Shown piece by piece: positions 27,040 through 36,052 of a stretch of DNA of 64,000 bases (positions are counted from its first letter, which is position 1; the number at the start of each line of letters is the position of its first letter). This stretch comes from Nakamurella flava (GTDB lineage: Bacteria; Actinomycetota; Actinomycetes; Mycobacteriales; Nakamurellaceae), in NCBI RefSeq assembly GCF_005298075.1, contig NZ_SZZH01000003.1, positions 558,001 through 622,000 of the forward strand, written 5' to 3'. Both the position numbers and the translations under genes were made by a program. A model generated the notes under the pieces. That model was not told where the DNA came from and searched no databases. It saw only the letters and a program-made list of their open reading frames with translations.

Positions 27040-28222
27040 ATGAGCTCGATGCCCGCGGAACGGGCGCGGACCCGGCTGGAGTCGCTGGCCGCCGCGGGAC
27101 TCGACGTCGTCACGTTCGGTACGGCGGCCACCGAGGTGCTGCAGACGGCCGTGCCGTTCGCGGCGTTCTGCCTGGCTCCCGTCGATCCGGCCACCCAGCT
27201 GATCACCGGCACCGTGAAGGGTGGCGGACTGGGGAACGAGCAGGACGCCCAGTGGGCCTATTGGGAGTACGAGGCGGACGAGGCCTGGGACTTCCGGACC
27301 ACCGCACGACGCCCGGGCGGGGTGACGTCGACGTTCCTGGAGACCGACGGGCACCTCGAGCGCTCGCGCCGGCACGTCGAGTTCTACCGGTCGGTATGGG
27401 ATTTCGGGGACGAGCTGCGCGCGGCGCTGCAACTCGACGGCGTCATGTGGGGGGCGGTCGCGCTCTTCCGGGAGAACGGCACCCACTTCACCCCGGCCGA
27501 GCACCAGTACCTGAGCGCGGTCGCGCCCGTCATCGCGCGGGGGTTGCGGACCGCGCTCATCGCCGGTGCGGCGGCGCTCACGGAGGGGCCCCGACGACCA
27601 GCCCGGTGGGATCGACGCCGGCCCGGCCGTTCTCGTGGTCGGCCCGGACGACGTCGTCAAGCAGGCGAGTGTGGGGGCGCCGGCCCGGGTGGCCGAACTG
27701 GGCGGCGGCCCGCTGTCCGAGCCGCTCCCGATGCCGCTGCTCAGCCTGGTCGCCTCGGCCCGCTCCTATGCGTCCGGCCGCCACACCGACGTCCCCCGGG
27801 TGCGGATGCGCAGCCGGACCGCGCCGCCCGGCGGGGCCGGGTCGGGCTGGTTACTGGCCCACGCCTCCCCGCTGCTCTCACCCGCGGGAACGGGTACCGA
27901 CGTCGTCATCACCATCGAGCCGGCCCGGGCCCCGGAGATCGTGCCACTGGTGGTCGCCGCGTACGGGTTGACCGAACGGGAGCAGGCGGTGGTCCGCCTG
28001 GTCCTGCGGGGCATCGGCACGGCCGAGATCGCGGCGGCGCTCCACCTGTCGGCCTACACCGTCCAGGACCACCTCAAGGCGATCTTCGCCAAGACCGGCG
28101 TCCGCAGCCGGCGGGAGCTCACCGCACAGGTCTTCTACGACCACTACGCGCCCCGGCTCGCCGACACCCCCGCGGTCGGCCCGTCCGGCTGGTTCAGCGA
28201 ACCGGGACCGGCGTCCGGCTGA
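27040..28222 (+). pseudogene. LuxR-family regulator with one frameshift
   Basis: Reads as one protein only if a single base is removed near 27590, in GGGGCCCC. The first half (ATG 27040) carries ERARTRLESLAAAGLDVVTF and a GAF-like sensory region with ALQLDGVMWGAVALFRENG. The second half, one frame over, resumes after [10 protein letters not shown] and ends with a clear LuxR helix-turn-helix: [36 protein letters not shown]. The gene is divergent from RidA-flavoenzyme and would be their regulator. Because the indel lies in a homopolymer, a sequencing error is as likely as real loss. CATACT just upstream would allow a leaderless start. Confidence 0.75.
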
Positions 28223-28277
28223 CCGGCGGGCTTGTGTCGACCGCCCGGCCCGTCGGGAACGGGGCCAGGATGGACGC

Positions 28278-29786
28278 ATGATCACCGCGTACACGGCGGC
28301 GCAGATCCGCGCGGCCGAACGAGTCGCCATCGACCGTGACGGGGACGCGACGCTGATGCGCCGGGCGTCCACCGCCGTCGCGTCCGTCGTCGCCGAACGG
28401 CTGCCGCACCCGCTTCCCGGGCGTTCGGCGGTGCTGCTGGTCGGGGCGGGCAACAACGGCGGCGACGCGTTGTGGGCCGGGGCGTTCCTGCGGCGACGCG
28501 GCCTGGCCGTGACCGCCCTCCTGCTGCAGCCGGACCGGGCACACCCGGCCGGGCTGGCCGCGCTGCGCCGGGCCGGCGGTCGGGTGCTGGCGCTGGACCC
28601 CGGCGATCCGGCTCCCGCGCCCGTCAGAGCCCTGCTGACCAGCGCCGATGCCGTGATCGACGGAATCGTGGGGCTCGCGGCCCGACCGCCCCTGCGTCCG
28701 GGGGCCGCCGCGCTGGTCGCGGCCGCGAACACGTCCCCGGCCCTGAAGGTGGCGGTCGACCTGCCCAGCGGCATCGACCCCGACACGGGGGCGACGGGCC
28801 CGGCCGACGACGGCGATCCGGTCGTCTTCGCCGCCGACGTCACCGTCACCTTCGGCGGCGTCAAGACCGGACTGCTGCTGGCGGCCGACGCGATGGTGAG
28901 CGTCGGGATCGGGATGGAACCCGATCCCGGACCCGCACCGGACGGGACCGGCTCCGCCGAGCGGTTCGCCGCCGCCGCGGCGGCCGTGGACGCGATCGCC
29001 CTCACCGACGCCGACCTGCGGGTCCTGCTGCCCGACCCCGGGGCGGGCGCCGACAAGTTCACCGACGGGCTGGTGGGCATCGTCGCCGGGTCGCCGGGAT
29101 ACCCGGGGGCGGCGGTGCTGTGCACCGGGGGAGCCGTGCGGACCCGGCCGGGGATGGTCCGCTACGCGGGCGCGCAGGCCACCGCGGTCGTGGCCCGCTG
29201 GCCGGAGGTGGTCGCGGCCGCCGACCCGTCCGTCGCCGGACGGGTCCAGGCGTGGGTGATCGGCCCGGGCATGGGCACCGACGCCGCCGCCGGCGAGCTG
29301 CTGGCCGACGTCCTCCGCCGCGACGAGCCCGTGCTGGTCGACGCCGACGGGCTGACCCTGCTCGGGGAGCACCCGCAGTGGCTGTCCGAACGCACGGCCC
29401 GGGGCGCGGTGACCCTGCTCACCCCGCACGACCGCGAGTTCACGCGGGTCTTCCCGGACCTGCCGCTCGACGACCGGCTGACGGCCACCCGGACCGCCGC
29501 CCGCCGCAGCGGGGCGACGGTGCTCCTGAAGGGGCACCGCACCATCGTCGCCGACCCCCACGGCACCACGGTGGTCAACCGCAGCGGATCGTCCTGGCTG
29601 GCCACGGCCGGGTCCGGCGACGTGCTGTCCGGGGTGATCGGTTCACTGCTGGCCGCCGGCCTGCCGCCGGTGCTCGCCGCCGGGGCGGGGGCGTTCCTGC
29701 ACGGCCGGGCCGGGGAACGGGTCCACGCGGCCGGCGAGGCCGGGGCCCAGGCGTTGTGGTCGCACCTGCGGGCCGCCCGCGTCTGA
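28278..29786 (+). CDS. nnrD: bifunctional NAD(P)H-hydrate epimerase/dehydratase
   Basis: 502-residue repair enzyme for hydrated nicotinamide cofactors. The N-terminal YjeF_N epimerase shows VLLVGAGNNGGDALWAG and DLPSGIDPDTGA. The C-terminal ADP-dependent dehydratase shows IVAGSPGYPGAAVLC, VIGPGMGTD, LLTPHDREFTRVF and WLATAGSGDVLSGVIGSLLA. It is the fused NnrE-NnrD form usual in bacteria. The ATG at 28278 lies a few bases after GGATGG. It precedes alr in the order known from mycobacteria. Confidence 0.96.
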   Translation: MITAYTAAQIRAAERVAIDRDGDATLMRRASTAVASVVAERLPHPLPGRSAVLLVGAGNNGGDALWAGAFLRRRGLAVTALLLQPDRAHPAGLAALRRAGGRVLALDPGDPAPAPVRALLTSADAVIDGIVGLAARPPLRPGAAALVAAANTSPALKVAVDLPSGIDPDTGATGPADDGDPVVFAADVTVTFGGVKTGLLLAADAMVSVGIGMEPDPGPAPDGTGSAERFAAAAAAVDAIALTDADLRVLLPDPGAGADKFTDGLVGIVAGSPGYPGAAVLCTGGAVRTRPGMVRYAGAQATAVVARWPEVVAAADPSVAGRVQAWVIGPGMGTDAAAGELLADVLRRDEPVLVDADGLTLLGEHPQWLSERTARGAVTLLTPHDREFTRVFPDLPLDDRLTATRTAARRSGATVLLKGHRTIVADPHGTTVVNRSGSSWLATAGSGDVLSGVIGSLLAAGLPPVLAAGAGAFLHGRAGERVHAAGEAGAQALWSHLRAARV

Positions 29787-29793
29787 CCGGACG

Positions 29794-29821
29794 GTCCCCG
29801 GTCGGGGGCCCGTCCGGGGAC
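29794..29821 (+). terminator. GC hairpin between nnrD and alr
   Basis: GTCCCCGG (29794-29801) pairs with CCGGGGAC (29814-29821) across a 12-base loop, right after the nnrD stop. No T tract. Weak terminator or RNA end stabiliser. Confidence 0.4.
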
Positions 29822-29861
29822 GGTCACCCGGGGCGACCCCCCGACGTGATTGCATCGGCGG

Positions 29862-31097
29862 ATGACCACCGCACCGGGCATCCCCGACGGCCGTCCCGCG
29901 ACGGTGCGCGCCGAGGCGGTGGTCGACCTCGACGCGGTCGCCGCCAACACCCGGTTGCTGCTGGACCGCGTCCGCCGGACGAACCCGGCCGGTGGGTTGA
30001 TGGCCGTCGTCAAGGCCGACGGCTACGGCCACGGCGCGGTGCCGTGCGCCCGGGTCGCGGTCCGCGCCGGTGCCACCCACCTGGGCGTCGCGACCCCGGA
30101 CGAAGCGCTTGCCCTGCGGGCGGCCGGGATCACCGCCCCCGTCGCGGCGTGGCTGTGGCCCGCCGGGCAGGACATCGCCGCCGCCCTGGTCGGCGGGGTG
30201 GAGCTGGGGGTGTCGAGCCTGGCCCACCTGGACGCGGTGCTCGCCGCCTCCGCCGGGCCGGCCCGCACGCCCGTCCGCCCACGGATTCACCTCAAGATCG
30301 ACACCGGCCTCGGGCGGAACGGGGTCGGCCCGGCCGACCTCGCCGCTGTCGCCGACGCCCTGGCCGCCGCGATCCGCGCCGACCGGGTCACCCTGGCCGG
30401 GACGATGAGCCACCTGGCCTGCGCCGACGAACCCGGGAACGAGTCGGTGGCGGCCCAGACTGCGGCCTACCGGGACGCGGTCGCCGTCCTGCAGGGCCGG
30501 GGGATCGACCCCGGTCTGCTGCACCTGGCCAACACCCCCGGCGTCCTCGACCACCCGGAGACGATCTTCGACCTGGGGCGCTGCGGCATCGGGCTGTACG
30601 GGCTCGACCCGCTCGGCGGCGCCCGCGGCCCGCAGGGGCTCCGGCCGGCCATGACGCTGCGCTCGACGGTGGCGTTGACCAAGCGGGTCCCGGCCGGGTT
30701 CGGGGTCTCCTACGGCCTGACCTGGCGGCCGGAGCGGGAGACCACCCTGGCCCTGGTCCCGGTCGGGTACGCCGACGGTCTGCCCCGGGCCGCCGGCAAC
30801 AGCGCGTCGGTGCTGGTCGTCGGTCGTGACGGTCGCGGCCGTCGCTATCGGGTGGTCGGTCGGGTGGCGATGGACCAGCTCGTCCTGCACTGCGGTGACG
30901 ACGACGTCACAGCCGGGGACGGCGTGCTGGTGTTCGGCCCCGGGGACCACGGGGAACCGTCTGCCGCGGAGCTCGCCGCGGCCTGCGGCACCATCGACTA
31001 CGAGATCGTCACGCGCATCGGCCCCCGGGTCCCGCGTCGTCACCTCCGGCAGAACGAGCATCCCGTCGAACGGCGGGCAGAAGGGCGGACCCGATGA
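29862..31097 (+). CDS. alr: alanine racemase
   Basis: PLP enzyme that makes D-alanine for peptidoglycan, 411 residues. The PLP lysine lies in MAVVKADGYGHGAV; the second catalytic residue, Tyr, in FGVSYGLTW; other marks are KIDTGLGRNG, HLANTPGVLD, RCGIGLYGLDP and VPVGYADGLPR. ATG 29862 begins just before the conserved part; a TTG at 29850 is also in frame. The stop overlaps the next ATG (ATGA), so expression is coupled to the hydrolase. Confidence 0.97.
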   Translation: MTTAPGIPDGRPATVRAEAVVDLDAVAANTRLLLDRVRRTNPAGGLMAVVKADGYGHGAVPCARVAVRAGATHLGVATPDEALALRAAGITAPVAAWLWPAGQDIAAALVGGVELGVSSLAHLDAVLAASAGPARTPVRPRIHLKIDTGLGRNGVGPADLAAVADALAAAIRADRVTLAGTMSHLACADEPGNESVAAQTAAYRDAVAVLQGRGIDPGLLHLANTPGVLDHPETIFDLGRCGIGLYGLDPLGGARGPQGLRPAMTLRSTVALTKRVPAGFGVSYGLTWRPERETTLALVPVGYADGLPRAAGNSASVLVVGRDGRGRRYRVVGRVAMDQLVLHCGDDDVTAGDGVLVFGPGDHGEPSAAELAAACGTIDYEIVTRIGPRVPRRHLRQNEHPVERRAEGRTR

Positions 31098-32308
31098 GCA
31101 CCGTCGGCCGGATCCTCGGCGCGGCCGGGATCGCCACCGGCGTCATCGGGGCGGCCGCGCTCGGCGGGGTGACCGCGCAGCGCCGCCGGGTGCGCACCCT
31201 GCGGACCGTCGAACTGGAACCCGGATCTGCGGCGGCCGGGGTCGGTGACTTCGACGACCTGCGCCCGGACCGGACCTATTCGGTCGCCGCGGTCGACGGC
31301 ACCGTGCTGCAGGTCGAGGAGGTCGGCCCGACGGACGCGGCCCTGACGGTGGTGTTCGCCCACGGGTGGACGCTGCGGATGGGGTCCTGGCATTTCCAGC
31401 GGTTCGGGCTGACCGATGCCGCCGGGGCCGGGGCGACCGACGGGAACGACCCGGAGCTGCCGCTGCCCCCGGCTCCCGGGCTCGACGAGGAGACCGACGG
31501 GGCGGCCGACGCGACGGGTCTCCCGGAACTTCCGTCGCTGCGGATGGTGTTCTTCGACCAGCGCTCGCACGGCCGCTCCTCGCGGGGCCCGGCCGACCAC
31601 GCGACGATCGACTTCCTGGCCAGCGACCTCCGGCAGGTCATCGACACTGCCGCCCCCGACGCCCCGGTCGTGCTCGTCGGCCACTCGATGGGCGGGATGG
31701 CCATCCTCGCCCTGGCCGGTGACGAGCCGGACTGGTTCGCCGAACGCGTCCTGGGGATCGGCCTGATCTGCACGGGCGCGACATACCTGCGCCCCGGGCA
31801 GTGGAACAAGGTGCTGGTGACCGGCGGGAATCCGCTGGTCCGCGGGGTCGCCTCGCTGGCCGGACGCTTCCCGACCGTCATCGAACGGGGCCGGGCCAGC
31901 AGTCGGGACGCGGCCTGGCTGGCCACCCGGACCTTCGGTTTCGCCTCCCCGGACGTGCCGGCGCCGCTGGTCGACTACCTGGACGAGATGATCACCGACA
32001 CCCCGGCCGACGTGATCGCGGAGTTCGCCCCGGGCCTGCTGGTCTTCGACCGGGCCGCCGCCCTGCCGGGCCTGGCCGGCATCCCCACCGTCATCATCGG
32101 CGGCGGGCAGGACCGGATGACCCCGATCGCCCGGTCCCGGGCCATCGCCGACGCCCTGCCGGAGGCCCGCCTGGTCGTGGTGGAGGGGGTCGGGCACGTG
32201 GCGATGATGGAGGCGCCGGACGTGGTGAACGCGGCGGTGCGGCGGTTGCTGCGGGAGGCCGCGGCCTATCAGGAGCAGCACGCGGAGGCGGAGGTGGCGG
32301 CCCGATGA
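31094..32308 (+). CDS. alpha/beta hydrolase in the alr-tsaE operon
   Basis: 404 residues. A short N-terminal hydrophobic segment (ILGAAGIATGVIGAAALGG) may anchor it to the membrane. The hydrolase fold shows VVFAHGWTLRMGSW, VFFDQRSHGRS, nucleophile elbow VLVGHSMGGMAI and, near the end, VEGVGHVAMME with the catalytic His. Genes of this kind sit between alr and tsaE across actinobacteria, which suggests an envelope role, but the substrate is unknown. It overlaps alr and tsaE by four bases each. Confidence 0.9.
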   Translation: MSTVGRILGAAGIATGVIGAAALGGVTAQRRRVRTLRTVELEPGSAAAGVGDFDDLRPDRTYSVAAVDGTVLQVEEVGPTDAALTVVFAHGWTLRMGSWHFQRFGLTDAAGAGATDGNDPELPLPPAPGLDEETDGAADATGLPELPSLRMVFFDQRSHGRSSRGPADHATIDFLASDLRQVIDTAAPDAPVVLVGHSMGGMAILALAGDEPDWFAERVLGIGLICTGATYLRPGQWNKVLVTGGNPLVRGVASLAGRFPTVIERGRASSRDAAWLATRTFGFASPDVPAPLVDYLDEMITDTPADVIAEFAPGLLVFDRAAALPGLAGIPTVIIGGGQDRMTPIARSRAIADALPEARLVVVEGVGHVAMMEAPDVVNAAVRRLLREAAAYQEQHAEAEVAAR

Positions 32309-32814
32309 CCGGGGCGACGGACGGCACGGTTGAACTGGACCTGTACACCCTGGACGACACCCTGGCGTTCGGCGCGGCCCTGGGGCGGGCGCTGCGGGCG
32401 GGTGACGTCGTCATCCTCACCGGTTCGCTCGGCGCCGGGAAAACCGCGCTGACCAAGGGCATCGCCGTCGGTCTCGGGGTGCAGGGCACGGTGCTGTCCC
32501 CGACGTTCGTCCTGGCCCGGGTCCACCGGCCGGGACCGGACGCCCGGGCCGGGGCGGTGCCGCTGGTGCACGTCGACGCCTACCGGCTGGGGGGCGCCCT
32601 GGAGCTCGACGACCTGGATCTCGACACCGACCTCGCTCGCTCGGCCGTCGTCGTCGAGTGGGGCGAGGGAGTGGCGGATCAGCTGGCCGACGACCGGTTG
32701 ACCATCGCCCTGGAACGCCGTCCGGACGACACCCGCCGCGCCCGGTTGACCGGGATCGGGGCCTGGGCGCAGCGGTTGCCGTCCGTGGTCGCCGGGATGC
32801 CGGCCACGGACTGA
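32305..32814 (+). CDS. tsaE: tRNA t6A biosynthesis ATPase TsaE
   Basis: 169-residue P-loop ATPase that drives the TsaB-TsaD-TsaE complex making threonylcarbamoyladenosine-37 in tRNA. Walker A is TGSLGAGKTAL; SPTFVLARVH and LVHVDAYRL follow, as in the family, and VVVEWGEGV gives the Glu of the nucleotide site. ATG 32305 overlaps the hydrolase stop. Its partners tsaB and tsaD lie 3 kb downstream, after an unrelated block. Confidence 0.96.
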   Translation: MTGATDGTVELDLYTLDDTLAFGAALGRALRAGDVVILTGSLGAGKTALTKGIAVGLGVQGTVLSPTFVLARVHRPGPDARAGAVPLVHVDAYRLGGALELDDLDLDTDLARSAVVVEWGEGVADQLADDRLTIALERRPDDTRRARLTGIGAWAQRLPSVVAGMPATD

Positions 32815-32837
32815 GCCCGCCGGCCGCCGCGCGGCGG

Positions 32838-33506
32838 TCAGGCGGTCAGCGCAGCGGTCCCGAAGGCGACGTCGAACCGGTCGCACCAGATCACCACCGA
32901 CTGCAGGCCGGCCAGGTCGACATCGGCCGGGATCTCGTAGTTCTGGTTGCCGTCGGTGGCCTTCAGCTCACCCAGCTCGACGTGCCGTCCGTCGTCGTAG
33001 ACGCCCCAGTCGGCCTGACCCGACGAGCGGTCGGACAGGATCACGTGCACGTCCGGCCCGTCACTGGTCGAGAAGTTCTCCAACCGCACGTACCGACGGC
33101 CGTCCGCCGCCGTCACGACGGTCGCGGTCCCGCTGGTGGCGTGTTCCCCGTCGACGAGGGGTTCCGGTGAGGCCGGCCGAGCAGTCGTGTCCGGAGCGGA
33201 CGTGGTCGCCGGTGCGGGGCTGCTCGACGGTGCCGGGACGGCAGTTCCCGGGCCCGTCGAAGGCGTCATCGTGACGGAGGGCGCCGGGGACGTCGACGCG
33301 GCGGCCGGAGTGGCCGCCGCCGCCGGGGCCGCCTCGTCGATCGAACTGCGGGTGAACAGCCGCCACGGTTCGAAAAGGGCCGCACCCACCCCGGCCACGA
33401 CGACCAGCACCGCCGCCGCCACCCACCACCACCGGCGGGAGCGCCGACGCGGAACCTCCGCCGGCGACGGGGAGGGCAGGCGACGCGGGGACACAGGACT
33501 GTTCAT
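32838..33506 (-). CDS. membrane-anchored DM13-domain protein
   Basis: 222 residues. N-terminal basic region and one membrane helix (WWWVAAAVLVVVAGVGAAL), a Pro/Ala/Ser/Thr linker of about 70 residues, then a C-terminal DM13 domain: GTATVVTAADGRRYVRLENF, SDGPDVHVILSD and VVIWCDRFDVAFGTA with the conserved Cys. DM13 domains are thought to act in redox or electron transfer. It faces outward and is convergent with tsaE. Confidence 0.88.
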   Translation of the reverse strand: MNSPVSPRRLPSPSPAEVPRRRSRRWWWVAAAVLVVVAGVGAALFEPWRLFTRSSIDEAAPAAAATPAAASTSPAPSVTMTPSTGPGTAVPAPSSSPAPATTSAPDTTARPASPEPLVDGEHATSGTATVVTAADGRRYVRLENFSTSDGPDVHVILSDRSSGQADWGVYDDGRHVELGELKATDGNQNYEIPADVDLAGLQSVVIWCDRFDVAFGTAALTA

Positions 33507-33621
33507 GCGGGACTCCTGGGTGCTTACGGCGCCGCCCGGTGACGGCGGGTCGTCGCGGCTGTCGCCTCTCAGGAGTCCGGCGACCCCGAAATGATCGCCT
33601 CGGGTGACGAGGCGATCGGAA

Positions 33622-34710
33622 TCAGCCGGGGACGGGCGGAGTGCTCTCCCGCAGGACCACGTCGGCGGGGGTGCTCATCAGCGGCGGTGCCTCCGGGTCC
33701 GCGGACGACCCCGGCCGCTCGTGACCGGGCAGTGCCAGGTCGACGGCCCACCGACCAAGGTCCACCAGGGGCAGCCGGACGGTGCTGAGCCCGGGTCGCA
33801 CGTCCCGCAGTGCGGGGGTGTCGCCGAACCCGGCCAGGGCGAGGTCGGGCCCGATCCGGATGTTCCGGTCGCGGGCGGCGGCCATCGCTCCGACGGCCAT
33901 GGTGTCGCTGACCGCGAAGACGAGGAGCTTGCCATCGGAACCGGTGCCGGTACCGGTGCCGTTCCCGATCTCCTCCCGGTCGAGCAGTTCGGTCATCGCG
34001 GCGTACCCGCCGTCCCGGGTGACGGCGGCGGACAGCACGTCCTCGTCGGGCACGGTGGTTCCGACCGCGGCCAGGCCGTCGAGGAACCCGCTGACGCGGT
34101 CCTCGGCGGTGAGCAGGTCCTCCGGGCCGGTCAGTACGGCGAACCGTCGGTACCCGAGGCCGTGCAGGGCCAGGGCGAGGCGTCGTGATCCACCCACGTC
34201 GTCGGTGACCACGGTGGGGGCGGGCAGCCCGGGTCGGCCGATGACGGCCAACCCGCCGCCCCCGACCCCGTAGCCGCGCAGTTCGTCGGCCAGGCGGTCG
34301 GTGGTCTCCGGGTCCGCGAACCGGGCCCCGGCCAGGATGATCGCCCGGGCCCGTTGTCGACGTAGGGCCTCCACGTGCCGGATCTGCAGGGCGGGGTCGA
34401 AGCCGGTCGCGGCGACCGTCACGATCAGATCCCGTTCGCTCGCCGCCGCCATCACCCCGGCGGCGACCGCCGCCCCCGTCGGGTCGCCCAGGTCCTGGAC
34501 CACCAGACCCACCGTGCTGGTCGAGCCGCGCACGATGGCCTGCGCGTTGGCGTTGGGGGAGTAGTCGAGCTCGGCGGCGGCGGCCAGGACCCGAGCCCGC
34601 AGATCGGGCCGCACCGTCCGGCCGCCCGCTCCGTGCAGGGCCCGCGAGGCGGTCGCCAGGGAGACGCCGGCCCAGTGGGCGACGTCCGCCAGCGTCACCT
34701 GTTCGGCCAC
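33622..34710 (-). CDS. LacI-family transcriptional regulator
   Basis: 362 residues. N-terminal LacI helix-turn-helix TLADVAHWAGVSLATASRALHGAG with hinge SPNANAQAIVRG. The sugar-binding periplasmic-like domain follows (VGLVVQDLGDPTGAAVAAG, FAVLTGPEDLLTAEDRVSGF). A Gly/Thr/Asn stretch (GNGTGTGTGSDG) interrupts the ligand domain near residue 250. It usually controls adjacent sugar genes; none is recognisable next to it, so its target is elsewhere or unknown. Confidence 0.93.
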   Translation of the reverse strand: MAEQVTLADVAHWAGVSLATASRALHGAGGRTVRPDLRARVLAAAAELDYSPNANAQAIVRGSTSTVGLVVQDLGDPTGAAVAAGVMAAASERDLIVTVAATGFDPALQIRHVEALRRQRARAIILAGARFADPETTDRLADELRGYGVGGGGLAVIGRPGLPAPTVVTDDVGGSRRLALALHGLGYRRFAVLTGPEDLLTAEDRVSGFLDGLAAVGTTVPDEDVLSAAVTRDGGYAAMTELLDREEIGNGTGTGTGSDGKLLVFAVSDTMAVGAMAAARDRNIRIGPDLALAGFGDTPALRDVRPGLSTVRLPLVDLGRWAVDLALPGHERPGSSADPEAPPLMSTPADVVLRESTPPVPG

Positions 34711-34889
34711 CGGCCGAGCCTAGCCGTGACGCCGGGGAAGCGTCGCTGACGCTGACCTCCTGCGCGGCCCACCCCCTGGCAGACCGTGGGGCGCCGAGTT
34801 GATCGGCGTCAACGAACTTCGACGGCGTGGGCCGGGTCCGGGGTGCGCGCCGAGGCAGGAGGGAGCGGCCGTCGGACCCGGCCCGCCGG

Positions 34890-35303
34890 TCAGACGGACC
34901 GGGTGGGGGTGGTGATCAGGCTGTCGGGCAGTCGGGCCGGGTCCGGGGCGCCGTTTCGGATCCAGTCGGCCACCACCCGCGAGCGGGACCGGCCGTCGAT
35001 CCCGCCGCCGCCCTCCAGTCCGTCGACCACCACCGGCGGGGTGGTCCACCGGATGCTGCCGTCCGCGACGGTCGCCCAACCGACGGCCGCCGTCCCGCCC
35101 GGTTGGCAACGCCGCAGGCAGGGTGCGGCGACGAGGACCGCGTGCGCTCTTTCGCGCGTCGCCGCCCGCAGGGCCGCGGCGCCGGTACCGCGATGGGCGG
35201 GGGAGATGTCGCCGGCCCGGCAGCCCGCGCCGGTGCAGTAGACGACGGCGAGACACCGCTCCCCGCTGGGCTTTCCAGGCCCGGTGGGGTCGGTGGCGGT
35301 CAT
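34890..35303 (-). CDS. putative [2Fe-2S] thioredoxin-like ferredoxin in the zinc-stress unit
   Basis: 137 residues. Four cysteines are arranged as YCTGAGC near the N-terminus and [11 protein letters not shown] about 40 residues on, the pattern of thioredoxin-fold [2Fe-2S] ferredoxins. Its ATG overlaps the stop of the bL36 paralogue (ATGA), so it belongs to the same transcript as a probable Zur-controlled gene. A part in metal homeostasis or cofactor repair during zinc shortage is inferred from that link alone. Confidence 0.7.
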   Translation of the reverse strand: MTATDPTGPGKPSGERCLAVVYCTGAGCRAGDISPAHRGTGAAALRAATRERAHAVLVAAPCLRRCQPGGTAAVGWATVADGSIRWTTPPVVVDGLEGGGGIDGRSRSRVVADWIRNGAPDPARLPDSLITTPTRSV

Positions 35304-35422
35304 CCCTGCCGGGCCTTCCAGCGCGGGTTGCGCTTATTGATGACGAAGACGCGACCGCGTCGCCGGACGACGATCGAGCCCTCCTTCTGCTTCAGGGCCT
35401 TGAGCGAATTGCGGACCTTCAT
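35300..35422 (-). CDS. rpmJ2: ribosomal protein bL36, zinc-free paralogue
   Basis: 40 residues with no cysteine: [16 protein letters not shown], then [21 protein letters not shown] near the end. It is the C- (YkgO-like) paralogue that replaces zinc-binding bL36 under zinc limitation, freeing zinc. The zinc form is at 5956. Its start lies about 40 bases from a Zur-like palindrome and the gene is divergent from the zinc-free uS14. Confidence 0.93.
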   Translation of the reverse strand: MKVRNSLKALKQKEGSIVVRRRGRVFVINKRNPRWKARQG

Positions 35423-35454
35423 GGGTGGGTCCCTCCTTCCCGGTCCGGCTACTA

Positions 35455-35475
35455 TAACGAGAATCATTCCCACGA
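35455..35475. promoter_or_regulatory. candidate Zur box between zinc-free ribosomal genes
   Basis: GAATCATTC (35461-35469) is a palindrome around one central base, inside ACGAGAATCATTCCCA, similar in form to the AT-rich Zur operators (TGANAATNATTNTCA type) of actinobacteria. It is the most AT-rich spot in the region and lies between the divergent bL36 paralogue and uS14 genes, both classic Zur targets. Confidence 0.65.
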
Positions 35476-35521
35476 CAACGGGCGGCCGCGATGGCACCGT
35501 CCCGCAAGGAGGACCCGGCCC

Positions 35522-35827
35522 GTGGCCAAGAAGTCGAAGATCGCCCGCAACGAACAGCGCCGCGAGATCGTCGCCCGGTACGCCACCCGGCGGGCGGAGT
35601 TGAAGGAGACGGTGCGATCCCCGCGGTCCTCCGACGAGGAGAAGGCCGCCGCCCAGCTCGCCCTTCAGCGGCTTCCCCGGGACGCGTCGCCCACCCGTGT
35701 CCGCAACCGCGACGTCGTCGACGGTCGGCCCCGGGCCTACCTGCGGGCGTTCGGGCTGTCCCGGATCAACCTGCGGGAGATGGCCCACCGCGGGGAGCTG
35801 CCGGGCGTCACCAAGTCGTCCTGGTGA
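35522..35827 (+). CDS. rpsN: ribosomal protein uS14, zinc-free form
   Basis: 101 residues, the long cysteine-free form: [63 protein letters not shown] and the end [14 protein letters not shown] 35522 follows AAGGAGGACC. Actinobacteria carry a zinc-binding uS14 in the spc operon and this form under Zur control. No other Zur-dependent ribosomal paralogue follows it. Confidence 0.95.
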   Translation: MAKKSKIARNEQRREIVARYATRRAELKETVRSPRSSDEEKAAAQLALQRLPRDASPTRVRNRDVVDGRPRAYLRAFGLSRINLREMAHRGELPGVTKSSW

Positions 35828-36038
35828 GCTCGGCCGCGCCTCGGTCGGGGGCGCTTCGATGAGCGCCGGGCGGCCCGGCCCCCGGGGCGTCCCCGACGAA
35901 CCGGACGACGACGCGCCGCCGGGCCGGACGGGGTCCTGCGGCGGAACCGGTGGTCAGGTCGACCGTCGGTCCTGTCGGATGTCTGCCTACGGACCGCTCA
36001 CCGGCCGCGCGACCCGCCGGTCCCCGCTCGTGCCCGCC

Positions 36039-36044
36039 TACACT
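36039..36044 (+). promoter_or_regulatory. -10 box of a leaderless tsaB transcript
   Basis: TACACT ends 8 bases before GTG 36053, with no ribosome site between, as expected of a leaderless mRNA. This suggests tsaB-rimI-tsaD start a new transcript after the rpsN insertion. Confidence 0.45.
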
Positions 36045-36052
36045 GGCTCCCC

